From assembly GCA_033064195.1 (NCBI GenBank), contig JARBJD010000032.1, positions 1 through 64,000 of the forward strand: a DNA stretch of 64,000 nt, given 5' to 3'. The notes below the pieces were generated by a model. That model saw only the letters and a program-made list of their open reading frames with translations. It was not told the origin of the DNA and did not search any database. Made by a program: the position numbers and the translations under genes. Numbering within the stretch: the stretch's first letter is position 1; each line of letters starts with the position of its first letter. Positions 38,220 through 48,310 of the stretch are shown here, in pieces. This DNA is from Blattamonas nauphoetae. Lineage: Eukaryota > Preaxostyla > Oxymonadida.

Positions 38220-39229
38220 TTGTTAGACGAGTTTGCGGACGAACGGGGAATCTCTGACGAGGAGTTCGTTCACGGCGAAGGAGTCGAAGCTCACATGTTA
38301 AACTTCACGAACTGGTTGTTCGATCAGTTCGGAGAGAAGAAGTCCACAATGGACATCGCTACAACTGTTCGCTCCACTTTGTGTCTCCTCAACCCAAAGA
38401 CTATTCGCGAAGACTCTCCCACATGGAAGAAATGTCAGAAGGAAATCAACAAGAGGACCACAGCTCCACCAAAAGGAAATATGACATCATGTGGGACGTC
38501 GAATTACTGTTCAAATGGGCTGGTGAGAGCAGATGGCAATCTGAGGTGGATTTTGTTCAACAGCAGAGGAGAACTCTTGCCTTGGTCATGGCATTCACTT
38601 GCTTACGACAGGCTGAGCTGCAGAGACTCACGTGGGGAGCAGTGACGTGGAAGCTGGATGTGGAGCCACCAAGAGCTGAACTCCTCGTCTCAGTGAAACA
38701 AAATATCCAGATGAAAGTCCACCGAACCGTGACATCCATTCGTCAGACATCGATCTCGCCGTTCCATGCACTCCAAGAGCATCAACAACGGGTCCTCTCC
38801 ATTTTCAATTCAAAAGCGAACTGCCAGCATGACTCACTCCCGCCAACAATGCCAGTCTGGGTTGAGGCAGCGACTCTTCAAGGGCTTTCCATTCAGCGAA
38901 TTCGAGAAGAGACAAAATCAATCCTGCAAGAGTTGGGACTCCCAGCGATCTATGGAGGCTATACTATCAAACACGCAATGATTTCATATCTCAGATCCGT
39001 TCAGGAGATGGACTGGGCCGACATCAACGCTTTGGTTGGGTGGAATATCAACTCAACCGCCGCACAGACGTGGTACAACATCCGAGTCGCGGACAGAGCG
39101 AACATACAGACTCGGATAGCTGACCAACTGAAGCTGCCGAACCCGGACGACACGGTAGGCCCTGGCAAGCAAGACAAGCAATTCCCGACTTGTGATCCTC
39201 ATGCTGAGGCGAGAGCCCTGTGTGGATAA
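38220..39229 (+). mobile_element. DIRS element part: tyrosine recombinase
   Basis: The C-terminal catalytic part of a tyrosine recombinase: LRQAELQRLTWGAV near the first catalytic Arg, TIKHAMISYLRS with the H-x-x-x box region, and GWN...TAAQTWYNI ending with the nucleophilic Tyr. This enzyme, in place of an integrase, defines the DIRS group. Confidence 0.8.
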
Positions 39230-39287
39230 CAGGCTCATCGCTTCAGCTGGAGCCTGTATTACCACACAGTGCTCTCGCTCAGAGTAG
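39200..39287. repeat. DIRS internal complementary region
   Basis: Contains cctgtgtggataacaggctc (complement of the left outer end) and tgtattaccacacagtgctc (complement of the right outer end) back to back. It serves as the template bridge for circularisation in this family. About 400 nt of apparently non-coding sequence separate it from the right end. Confidence 0.85.
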
Positions 39288-39751
39288 CCATCAGCTTCTC
39301 TGGCGTCGGGTCGACTCCACCCAAAAACCAGCTCATCGTCGACTGTCTTCTTGTCTTCTCACATCCCATCTTTCTCTTTTCTTTAAACAACCAACCAGTT
39401 TCAGTCTTCATTTCTTCTGATTCCTTGAACCGTTCGATTTCTCTTTAATTCTCGCTCTAGCCAGGCAATGCCTCCTCCAGTCTGGTATCCTCGGATCCAC
39501 TGGAGCTGCCTTGAATTTCCTCCGCGAGAGCACTCAGTGTTGTCTCCTTCAAGAGAGAACATCCTTGGAGCAGAGAACATCAGTGCTAAGCCTAGGAGTC
39601 AACGCACTGATCTGATGAGACCATCTCCTGAACGAGGGAGACTCTCATAACATAATTTGATTCATTCGATTGCTTCTTTCTCGGTGTCAATCCACCGACC
39701 CTTAACACGTCAACACTCTCATGCTGAGCGAGAGCACTGTGTGGTAATACA

Positions 39752-40481
39752 GTCTCTTTTTTGACAGAAGCAATCTCCGTGTGCGTCGGAGAATCATTTT
39801 GCATTTCAGTCTCGCCTCATCAAGTCGCATTTGAGCACATCACCCGACTTCGGTTGGTCTCTCGTTTCTCTCTCTGCACCACACATGTCATTCTCCAGTC
39901 TCGGCTGGCTTCTTGTGCGCAGGCACCAATCGATTCTTCTCTGCATTGCACATTTCACTTCGAGTCCTTTAACAACAAATTTCGCTCTTAAAACCAATAA
40001 TCTTTTCGATACATTGAAAATATCTCCAAATATCGAGGTTTTGAGACAAAACGACAAGTGACGTCGAATGTGTGGTTTTGAAGATGCTTAGAGATACACA
40101 CACAACCGTAAAGGAATCAAAACAAATCGAATAATCAGCTCATTAAAAAATACTTCCTTCCTTCCGTTCACATTCGTCCCAAAATCTCGGCTGGATGTTG
40201 GTCGGCTCATTTTGGACAGAAGTGGATGGGGAGGATCCAGGAATCGGCTGAAAAGCTTAAAGTGCATAGCAAGGTGCATGCGAACAAAGAAATCCGATAT
40301 CAAAGACAAGGAAGAAGAAAAATGCTTCGAAACGAGGAATGACCATAAACGACGAACACACCAGCCAAAACAGGAAAAGAAGAATGATGGCTTGCACCAT
40401 CAGGGTTCACTATTGTTGGAGCAATTGCGGATGAAATCAGAGGTGGACAGCGAGAATTCGAGTTGAGTTCTGAGGAAGCCT
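39752..40481. other. Spacer right of the retrotransposon
   Basis: No gene, repeat end or RNA recognised. Short open frames on both strands lack protein-like features. Confidence 0.55.
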
Positions 40482-41915
40482 TTATCGTTTGATGTGACAG
40501 TTTATTCCCAACGAAGTCATGATTTGAAATGAATAGTCCCGTATATCGATATCCTCAGCATAAATCTGTCTTTTGTTGCAAAACAGTGTTTGTTCGAGAT
40601 GGTCTCTGAACCCTTCTCGTTCCAGTGTTTGCAGCAATATTCTCCCTCTGCCCACAGTTTCCGCTCCATTGATCTTCCATCCGCTGATAATGCGGTTCAT
40701 TTTCCAGATAATGTTTTGGCGGGTGAATTGGTCTTCCACTTTTGAGAGAAGTGTTTGGAGGACCATTGGGATGCGAGAAGAGCAAACGAAATTCAGCGTT
40801 GGTTGGTGGAAGGGACTCACTTCAAAGATCTTGGTTAGTAATCGCAATCTGTCTTCGAAATCAAACTTCCAGCTCCAAAGGTGACGATAGTAACTGATCT
40901 GGACGAGATATCCTTCCGATGGGATCAACACATCATGCAGTACCACATCTCGGATCAATCGAGGGTCCATATTGGAGGCTGCATTGTAAAATGGGTGACG
41001 GTTTGCGGAGGTGAGCAAGAGGCAGTGTTGCAGAATCATGACTATGTTGTGTATGATGTATTCATCCTTAAATATAGAGTGATTCCGCGGGGAAGGTGTT
41101 GAAAGGACTTTGGGAATGAGTTTGGAGGTGAGAAGGGCCAGACAGTTTGAAGGTGAGCTCCATTCGAAGCATCGACGAACGAAGTTGAAAGTTTTCTTAA
41201 ATATCAATGGATGGGGTGACGAGAGGAGGATAGTCATCAAATCCACGAATACTGCAGCCGGATTTGTGGATCCTTGTCCAATTGCCTGAATGAAAGAATC
41301 GATGTCCTGTGCGCGTTGGTTGGTCTCCATGAGAAAAGAAAGAAACGATGATGCTGTCTGAAGATTTTCTTCATCAAACTCATAGCCATCTCTGACCATT
41401 GACACAAGAGTGATGAAGACAAGCGATTTAGAATCAGTTGTGACGGGATCACTCCGATGCCAGTTCAGGAAGGGAGTGTAAATCTGGAGACTGTCAGGAG
41501 TGGGTGGGTGAGACGAAACGGTTGTCAGAGAGGCGGACTGGTGTGTTGCAGTGGATTCTTGTTGGGGAAGGGTGTGGTTGTTCCGATGTGTGGCTTTGTT
41601 CGCACAAGTTGCTTTGTCTTGAACTTTATGATTCGGAGAGGAGATTTGTGAGCCTTGCTTGACGTTCCTCTTCATCGGCGGAGACCCTTTGATTGGAACG
41701 CCAGACATTTGCAACGACTTTGACTTTGTGGGTGGATGTTGCCTCTTAGAGAGAGATTTTGCACGGATTGAATGTTGCGATTCGTTGCGTTGAGAACGTA
41801 CGTCGACTGGAAAGACAATTGTGTGAATTGACACTTGTCCACTTGTGGATGTCTGCTTGTTCACATGGAGTTCAGGTTGTGGGTGACGCTTCGCTGAAGG
41901 CTTAACAGTATTCAT
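40482..41915 (-). CDS. Helical repeat protein, related to the 45.6-46.7 kb gene
   Basis: One exon, 477 residues, starting at the ATG at 41915. The first 140 residues are basic and disordered (Lys/Pro/Ser/Gln-rich). The rest is an ARM/HEAT-like helical domain. It is clearly homologous to the gene at 45565-46662. Shared features in order are MTILLSSPHPLI, a V.VP/IPS..YL segment, the block FHQPTLNFVCS, and near the end LE.EGFRDHLEQTLFCNK followed by MTSLGIN. This domain appears to be a lineage-expanded family; its role is not known. No signal peptide or membrane span. Confidence 0.82.
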   Translation of the reverse strand: MNTVKPSAKRHPQPELHVNKQTSTSGQVSIHTIVFPVDVRSQRNESQHSIRAKSLSKRQHPPTKSKSLQMSGVPIKGSPPMKRNVKQGSQISSPNHKVQDKATCANKATHRNNHTLPQQESTATHQSASLTTVSSHPPTPDSLQIYTPFLNWHRSDPVTTDSKSLVFITLVSMVRDGYEFDEENLQTASSFLSFLMETNQRAQDIDSFIQAIGQGSTNPAAVFVDLMTILLSSPHPLIFKKTFNFVRRCFEWSSPSNCLALLTSKLIPKVLSTPSPRNHSIFKDEYIIHNIVMILQHCLLLTSANRHPFYNAASNMDPRLIRDVVLHDVLIPSEGYLVQISYYRHLWSWKFDFEDRLRLLTKIFEVSPFHQPTLNFVCSSRIPMVLQTLLSKVEDQFTRQNIIWKMNRIISGWKINGAETVGRGRILLQTLEREGFRDHLEQTLFCNKRQIYAEDIDIRDYSFQIMTSLGINCHIKR

Positions 41916-42247
41916 TTGGCTCGAGGAATGTCGAATTCAGGATTCTGACCCATAAACATTAACTCTCTACTGATCCTATTCAAATGACCGCTTTAAACAC
42001 AAAAGCAAGCACCTCACTTGAGACCATCTGCTCTGGTTTGTGATTGTGTTGGACTTGACCAGCTGCGAGGACTTACCCCGTGTCGCCCTCGCATTGTCTG
42101 CGTTGTTGTCATGTTTGGGACGTTTGGGTCTCAACCATCTCTCATTTCATCATTCGATTGAGCTTCAGTTCGTCATGCCAAAACAGAGACACTCGAAAGA
42201 AACAGATAAGTGAAGTGAAACATAGTTCGGACGAGTCTCCGCTCGTC
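41916..42247. other. Intergenic spacer
   Basis: Between two minus-strand genes: promoter region of the helical protein gene and 3' flank of the ankyrin-DHHC gene. No further feature seen. Confidence 0.5.
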
Positions 42248-44756
42248 TCACTCGTCGGGAAGGCCCTCCTCTCGTCCCATCAGTTCGTGCCCGTCCTCGT
42301 TGTGTCTCGTCGTTGGGTGCAGCGTGCGGGGAAGACAGCAGGCACAGAACAGCTCTCGAAGATTCGCACAGCATCCACGGTCGTGTGGGTTTGTGAATCG
42401 GCCGTTCTGAACGATGAGAGAAGAGAAGGGAAGAGGAAAAGAGAGAAGAGGAAATGAGAGTTGAGAAGAGAAGAAACGAAGGTGAGAGGAGAGAAGAGGA
42501 AATGAGAGAAGAGGAGATTAAAGTTGAGAAGAGGAGATGAAGGGTGATAGTGAACGAATCCCACTCTCTTCACACATCCCAGAATCGCTCGTATCGTTGT
42601 GCATTCATCATCTCGTTCGTCGTCAGGTTGTGTGCTCCCGCAACCATGTGCTGCATCAGAAGCTGGGCTGGAAACACAAATCCGAAGACGAGCGCCGGGA
42701 GCGACACAAACGACGACCAGTTCACAGCAAACGCTCGTCCGACGGAAATGTTCTTCGCTGTCACAATGAAACCTGTGCAAAGAGAAGAACAGACAAAGAG
42801 AGAAGAGGAGAGTGAGAGAGGTGAGAAGAGAGAGGGAAGAAGAGAGAGGGAAAGAACAGACAGGCAATCAGAAGAGCAATCGCCACCCCATCCCCAACCA
42901 TGAACAGCAGCAGAAACAGAAGGAACAGCGCGTGGTTCCCAGCCCCAACATCGTTCTGACGAGCACAAATCCCAAAACAGAGGAATCAACGAAGAACAGC
43001 AAACACCAATCCATCCACAGTGATGGTCGAATCGCGTCACACAGTGCCCACACACTCCACAGTGCTTCGAGCGAGGCGGCCGGATCAGCTTGCACACAAC
43101 ACACACAACTCCCAACTCCCCCTCCAACAGATACTGAAAGAGGAGAAGGGAGGGGATGAGAGGGAAAGAGAAGAAGAGGAAGAACAAGCAACAATTCTCG
43201 TCGGCTCACACCTCTTCCATCTCCCTCGCGTCTGGCGGCACAACGCGGCCTGGATTTTTTACGAACAGAACAACGTTCAGAACCTCAACCACAAAAATGT
43301 ATCCCAAAATCACAATCCACGCCCACGCCTTCATCCTCAGATCTCAAAAAGGGGAGAGAAGCGGTAGAGATGAGAGAAGTGAAGAGAGGAGAAGATGTGA
43401 AGAGAGGAGAAGTTGTGAAGAGAGGAGGATGCAAACTGAGTCCACACATCAGAAGTGTCTGGATCAGAACAATCACAATCACAACGTCCTTCCCAATGCA
43501 CAGGTTGTTCTTCCCTTTCGACGAGTGTCCTTTCAGCTGGAAACACAATAAAATGAAAAGAGAGAGACAGATGAGAGTGAGTGAGATGAAAGAGAGAAGA
43601 AAGGGAGATGAGAGGGAGAATGAGGGGAGAGAGGAATCACACCGATTTTTGGATCTCTTCCGCCTCCTCCTGCGACAGTCGACCCATCACCCCCAACAGC
43701 TTCAGCGACGGCGTCTGCCCCAAATTGTCTTTCATCTGCCAAACCCAAAAGACACACAACACAAACGAAGACAAGCAAGAGTGAGACGAGGAGCGACAGA
43801 ATCACACCTTCACGTCTGCCCCGCCCTTCACAAGAAGATCAATCAGCTTCCCGTTCCCGTTCAGACACGCAAAGTGCAGAGGAGACTGGCCTGTCTTGTC
43901 GCGGGCATTCACATTCGCTCCCTCAAACACATCACAACAAGCGAGCACACACCCAATACACAAGAACAAACGCAATCTCAAAGTCATTCCTGTGCACAGC
44001 CCAATGCAGCGGCGTGTGCAGGTCGCTGTCCGTGGCATCAACAAAGAAACCTCGAGTCAGCTGCATCGAAAGAAAGAGAGGGGAGAACAATCATCCAAGA
44101 AGAGAGAGAACAATCGAAATTATCCAAATGCAGAACAGAAATGGTGATGGTGAGACAATACAAACAACGAAAAGGAAATAATGTCTCGCCCACAAACCAG
44201 TTCAACAACAATCTTGCGATTTCCACGAAACACTCCTTCATGCAGTCCTGTGAACCCGTCCTTGTCCCGCTTCTCACTTACTCCATACCTCTCCAAAATC
44301 TCTGCAACAATCTCATACGATCCCATCCTAATCCCACAAAAGAGGACAGAAAAACAAAACACATGAGGAGAAGGCGAGATACAAAGAATCGAGATATAAA
44401 AGTTCATGAAAACGGAAAAAGACCTTCAAAATCCCAAAAAAGTCGAAGAGTCAATCCAGAATCATTGTTCCTTCACACAAAAACAAACTCAATCGAAATG
44501 TGAAGAAGAGAACTCCCGTTTTCGGTCTCCCAATTCCTAAAGTCTGAAATATTACATAAAATCAACACTAACGAACAAAAATACCGTGTTCGGAGAGAAT
44601 CCATTTCATAATCCCCAGATCGTTCACTTCCAACAAACGCTTCCAAAATATCGTCATCAAAGCAGTGTTGCTCAGAGTGTCCTTGTGTCCATCAAAGTAC
44701 AGCTTCACATTCTCCAAATCCCCATTGTTCAGAGCAGTAGTCAATTCTTCATCCAT
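42248..44756 (-). CDS. Ankyrin-repeat DHHC palmitoyltransferase (Akr1/HIP14 type)
   Basis: Twelve exons: 44585-44756, 44489-44543, 44198-44327, 43968-44060, 43808-43921, 43643-43735, 43437-43536, 43212-43342, 43005-43133, 42862-42955, 42576-42772, 42248-42406. Introns are 41-169 nt; all joins hold frame, giving 488 residues. About four ankyrin repeats come first ([56 protein letters not shown]). Two membrane spans follow, then the DHHC cysteine-rich domain ([22 protein letters not shown] at 332-335), two more spans, the TTNE motif near residue 421 and [11 protein letters not shown]. It should S-palmitoylate proteins at Golgi or endosomal membranes, with ankyrins recruiting substrates. Oddity: the conserved Cys six residues after DHHC is Asp (GWIGNDVG). 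The exon 4/5 junction is the least certain. Confidence 0.9.
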
Positions 44757-44988
44757 TTTTCGATCGAACCCAGAAAACCAATCAGACCACGTTTCAGACT
44801 ATCCAAACAAGCTGCGATCAAATTCAGCTCTCACAGTGTGTACCGTTTCATGGCATTGCTAAATCGTTATTCAAAATGTTGATCGAAGAATATCACAGCG
44901 ACAAAACCAGAAATATAGATTTGACAAAAAAGTGTGGTGAAAGTTGCTTATTCATCCAAAGATACTTCAAAAAACTCAAATAATCCGA
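44757..44988. other. Spacer upstream of the ankyrin-DHHC gene
   Basis: Presumed promoter of the ankyrin-DHHC gene. No motif recognised. Confidence 0.4.
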
Positions 44989-44996
44989 CCTTCTGA

Positions 44997-45478
44997 GGCA
45001 CGAGTGGACTTTCTGGGCCAAAGGTGATCGAGGTGTGTTGTGACATTGTTGTTCATCGAGGCTATTCTCTCGTAATAAATTGTCGAATATGGATGTGAAC
45101 ACGTTTTATTTTCAAAATGTTGAGAATACTGTCGAGATCGTCTCAGAGAATGTCACGATCATTCGATCGTGTTTGATGAGGTCGATCGGCGAACTATATC
45201 ACTTCATCTTTACGCTTTCTTGATTCATTTCAACTTTCTGTCTCGTATTTTCTTACAATTTTTCAAAACATAGCGATTGATCATGATGTATCGTGAAGTG
45301 ACAATCTACTGCAGTTCTCCCTTCAAGACACCAATTTTTTGGAAGTGAACGTGCGGCGCGTTTGGCCTAGCGGTAGCCAACCCCTCTGTCGACTGTTGTG
45401 CTCGGGGTTCGACTCCCGCCGAGCACAACTTTTTTGCCACTACTTAGAGTTTTTTGGCCCAGAAAGTCCACCCTTGCC
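44997..45478 (+). mobile_element. 482-bp inverted-repeat transposon with tRNA-like cassette, copy 1
   Basis: The ends are inverted repeats: ggcacgag then gtggactttctgggccaaa at the left, and its complement at the right (about 24 of 27 positions match). The 8-bp duplication ccttctga flanks it (44989-44996 and 45479-45486). No transposase is encoded, so it must be moved in trans. Eight-base duplications suggest hAT- or Merlin-like enzymes. It is identical base for base, as far as I can read, to the copy at 47829-48310, so one moved recently. The right third carries a Pol III-type cassette (see next entry). Confidence 0.85.
45351..45435 (+). ncRNA. tRNA-like Pol III cassette in transposon copy 1
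   Basis: A perfect A box (tggcctagcgg, 45363-45373) and B box (ggttcgactcc, 45406-45416) sit 43 nt apart as in tRNA genes. A six-T run at 45430-45435 would terminate Pol III. The D-arm can pair (tggc with gcca), but acceptor and anticodon stems do not form a normal cloverleaf. Instead the 3' part makes a 10-bp hairpin (ttgtgctcgg with ccgagcacaa) around the B box. It is best described as a tRNA-derived, SINE-like transcription unit and not a functional tRNA. Transcription is inferred. Confidence 0.6.
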
Positions 45479-45564
45479 CCTTCTGATGAACAAGTTGTTT
45501 CAAACCAGTGTTGATTGGAGGATTTCGTCGAAATGGACGAAGAGTGAAGTGGCAAAGAAAAGAG

Positions 45565-46662
45565 TTACTCGTGTCGAGTTCCAAGAGTCAACATGATCCT
45601 CGCATTCAGTCCCAGAAAACGTGCGATTGAGATACAATTGAATGAATACCATTCATCCCTGTCTCGAACCTTGTTGCTTCTCAGAGCCTGTTCGAATCTG
45701 TCCTCGAAACCTCCAGCCATCAGAGCCTGCCGTATTTGTTTTCTTGATCGAGCAACCATTTCTGGATATTTAACTCCTCTTTCTTCGAGTGAATAGCGGA
45801 TGTAGGCGAGATAATTTGTGTGTACGGACTCATTTTCGACGGTCAAGAGAAAACTGTGATTGGTCAGGTTAATTTGGGGAGAGAGCACAAACTGCAGTGT
45901 TGGGATATGATAAGGGCCAATTAGACGAAGTCTGCCCAAAAGAAGGACGAAATAGTTCAGCAGATCTCCACTGAGGATGTGTCGATTTTGGCAGAGATAG
46001 TGCAGATATTGGGACGATGGAACAAGAACTTTGTGAAAGATAAGTTCACTGCAATTATGTTGCTCGACGACTGATGTGAATGAAGAGCTATATGATCCAG
46101 GATTGGCAAGTGCCAGACATACTTCGATGAAGTGGACGGCATCGTTGTGAAGAGCTGAATGTGCCGCAATTGGAAGAGAATGGGGATGAATAAGAGTTAT
46201 GAAGCTGGAAAGAGAATAATTGTTCAAAAATCGCAATCGGATAGAAGGAGAAAGTCCGTAGAAAATGTGTGTCGAGTACGACAGAGCTGCGGCGACTATT
46301 TTCGTGTGCGGTGACGACAAGAGTGTGATCATACTGTCAATGAATCCAGAAGACGTTCCTTTCCCATCAGGTACCAGATATGTCAGATAATGGCTTCGTG
46401 ATTTGGAGCCACCAAGGTGATATTCAAGGCGCGTCAGAAAATAGACGATATTGTCTTGGAGGGCATCATCAAATGGATATTGGGCCTTGATTAGCGAAAC
46501 AAGTGAGTTGAACAATTGTGATTCGTCTTCGAAAGACAAGTCTTGACGAGAGTATTTCTTCAAGAGAGACACACAATCTGGATCAATGGTTGGAATATCA
46601 ACAGAAAGTTGAGTCTTTTTCGTCCCAGCTCTAGATTGGATCACACGGGGCGTAAGAGTCAT
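45565..46662 (-). CDS. Helical repeat protein, related to the 40.5-41.9 kb gene
   Basis: One exon, 365 residues, starting at the ATG at 46662 (MTLTPRVIQSR). Helical throughout, without the long basic N-terminus of its relative. Shared blocks are IDSMITLLSSPHTKIVAAAL, FHKVLVPSSQYLHYL, YHIPTLQFVLSPQI, GGFEDRFEQALRSNK and ARFLGLNARIM. Function unknown; it belongs to an expanded family here. The 3' end lies about 85 nt from the small transposon, which landed in its downstream flank. Confidence 0.82.
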   Translation of the reverse strand: MTLTPRVIQSRAGTKKTQLSVDIPTIDPDCVSLLKKYSRQDLSFEDESQLFNSLVSLIKAQYPFDDALQDNIVYFLTRLEYHLGGSKSRSHYLTYLVPDGKGTSSGFIDSMITLLSSPHTKIVAAALSYSTHIFYGLSPSIRLRFLNNYSLSSFITLIHPHSLPIAAHSALHNDAVHFIEVCLALANPGSYSSSFTSVVEQHNCSELIFHKVLVPSSQYLHYLCQNRHILSGDLLNYFVLLLGRLRLIGPYHIPTLQFVLSPQINLTNHSFLLTVENESVHTNYLAYIRYSLEERGVKYPEMVARSRKQIRQALMAGGFEDRFEQALRSNKVRDRDEWYSFNCISIARFLGLNARIMLTLGTRHE

Positions 46663-47589
46663 TCAATTGAAAGTCGATCGAACCCAGAAACCTATTCAAC
46701 TAACTTTCCACACGTCTCGAGGAATCTGTGTTCAAATTCCCTCTTCTTCTCATTCTCACACAGCTTTCCTGCATGGAAGACATGGAAGCGAAAGATAACA
46801 ACAAACCCAAATAGGCATCTCAATTTCTCTGTGATCGTTTGATATTGAAGTCAAACAGAGCATTCCTCTTCACATTCTTGTCGTTCCTTCCATCGTGTGT
46901 CATTTTTATCATTGACATGAGCAAACTAACTTGGAGCAAAGGTGCGATAGTTCGAAACCATAGATGAACTCGGTTAAGAAGAAAAAGATGCTGTCCACCT
47001 GGAACTCCTTGCTTCACTTCCGCAGTCTCCTGATTGGATTGAGATCATTATCTGCGATTTTCCTGTTCCTGGCTGACCATTCAGGAAAACGTTTCAAAGA
47101 AGATTCTCTCAAAATGAGGACATCAAACACATTTTTGTGTATCGCTTTATTGAATGATCAGCCTGGGACAGAAAAATTGCAGGTGATCTTCGTTTGGAAA
47201 GCCGAATTATCAACACTGTCACCACGCATCGACGGAATGAAGCCGCGAACCAATCAGCTCGTTTGGGATGATGCCCAATCACCGGAAGTTGAAACTTGAA
47301 GATTTCAAAGCAAATCAGGAACTGCTGGTTGCACGTGCGATATTCACGTGTTCTCAGCGATACCCAGCCGCTTTGATTCGTCAAGCTTGGACTTCCAGTG
47401 TTTGGCCATCATCCAAAGACAGCTGCCGAAATCCTGTCTCTCGAACCCTCAATCTTCACAATCTGAAGCATTGTGCCCTCCATCACTCCTCAACCCAATC
47501 GCCAAGGAACGAGACATCTCCGCTGAGGATTTTGACGATTAAAGAACAAACATCGGACCAACAATACATTAACAATCTAAATCTCTTCA
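46663..47589. other. Spacer; contains an imperfect hairpin
   Basis: No convincing gene. The frame at 46964-47299 (111 residues) lacks recognisable features. An inverted repeat of about 38 nt (47055-47092 against 47143-47182) could fold into a long imperfect hairpin with a loop of about 50 nt. Confidence 0.4.
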
Positions 47590-47667
47590 TTCATGTCACC
47601 TATTCTCAGTTTCTGTCTCCATTGTGGTTGTATGAATCCTTGATATTCAAATCTGATCAAACCATTG
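47590..47667 (+). promoter_or_regulatory. Displaced 5' flank of paralog C
   Basis: About 78 nt closely resemble 59970-60048, immediately upstream of paralog D, including the 15-mer atctgatcaaaccat at 47651-47665. The 4.96-kb element now separates this segment from the start codon of paralog C at 52645. It is probably the original promoter or 5'UTR of that gene. Confidence 0.7.
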
Positions 47668-47669
47668 TA

Positions 47670-47819
47670 CAGGGTGTCCCAGACTGAACCCCTTTGTTTT
47701 TCTTTTGACGTTCATCACTCTACAGATAACCTTCACTTCTCGTATTACATTATATCACTCCATAGTTGCCGCATTTAATCGAAGAGTGAGGAAAAAAGGA
47801 AATATGTCTTGATAGGGAA
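47670..47819 (+). repeat. Left terminal inverted repeat of the 4.96-kb element
   Basis: 150 bp, identical to the reverse complement of 52481-52630. Its inner edge lies 9 nt from the nested small transposon. Confidence 0.9.
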
Positions 47820-47828
47820 CTGTTTCAG

Positions 47829-48310
47829 GGCACGAGTGGACTTTCTGGGCCAAAGGTGATCGAGGTGTGTTGTGACATTGTTGTTCATCGAGGCTATTCT
47901 CTCGTAATAAATTGTCGAATATGGATGTGAACACGTTTTATTTTCAAAATGTTGAGAATACTGTCGAGATCGTCTCAGAGAATGTCACGATCATTCGATC
48001 GTGTTTGATGAGGTCGATCGGCGAACTATATCACTTCATCTTTACGCTTTCTTGATTCATTTCAACTTTCTGTCTCGTATTTTCTTACAATTTTTCAAAA
48101 CATAGCGATTGATCATGATGTATCGTGAAGTGACAATCTACTGCAGTTCTCCCTTCAAGACACCAATTTTTTGGAAGTGAACGTGCGGCGCGTTTGGCCT
48201 AGCGGTAGCCAACCCCTCTGTCGACTGTTGTGCTCGGGGTTCGACTCCCGCCGAGCACAACTTTTTTGCCACTACTTAGAGTTTTTTGGCCCAGAAAGTC
48301 CACCCTTGCC
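47829..48310 (+). mobile_element. 482-bp inverted-repeat transposon with tRNA-like cassette, copy 2
   Basis: Same sequence and orientation as 44997-45478. The flanking duplication is ctgtttcag (47820-47828 and 48311-48319), 8 or 9 bp depending on where the end is placed. It is nested inside the 4.96-kb element, just past the left inverted repeat, so it arrived after that element's sequence existed at this end. Confidence 0.87.
48183..48267 (+). ncRNA. tRNA-like Pol III cassette in transposon copy 2
   Basis: Identical A box (48195-48205), B box (48238-48248), hairpin and T-run (48262-48267) to the cassette at 45351-45435. Confidence 0.6.

Larger units (their letters stand above)
35058..39751 (+). 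mobile_element. DIRS-type tyrosine-recombinase retrotransposon
   Basis: About 4.7 kb. Inverted ends: about 60 nt at 35078-35137 pairs with 39694-39752, the inner 39 nt exactly. An internal complementary region at about 39200-39287 contains the complement of the left outer end joined to the complement of the right outer end, the diagnostic layout of DIRS elements, which replicate through a circle. Coding parts in order: gag-like protein, reverse transcriptase with RNase H, tyrosine recombinase. No target duplication is seen, as expected for recombinase integration. Reading frames overlap in the reverse transcriptase region; DIRS elements commonly use overlapping frames. It looks nearly whole, with at most one or two breaks, and young. 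Confidence 0.9.

Noticed and set aside
42812-43551. Plus-strand Arg/Glu-rich frames opposite the DHHC gene
   Set aside because: They are the complement of pyrimidine-rich introns and of coding exons on the minus strand.
45351-45426. A normal tRNA gene of 76 nt
   Set aside because: A and B boxes and length fit, but acceptor and anticodon stems do not pair; it is called tRNA-like only.
45339-45596. Protein frame starting MEVNVRRVWPSG, repeated at 48171
   Set aside because: It is the translation of the tRNA-like cassette and transposon end, with no protein features.
46964-47299. A 111-codon frame as a small gene
   Set aside because: It overlaps an inverted repeat, has no recognisable features, and the opposite strand is equally open.
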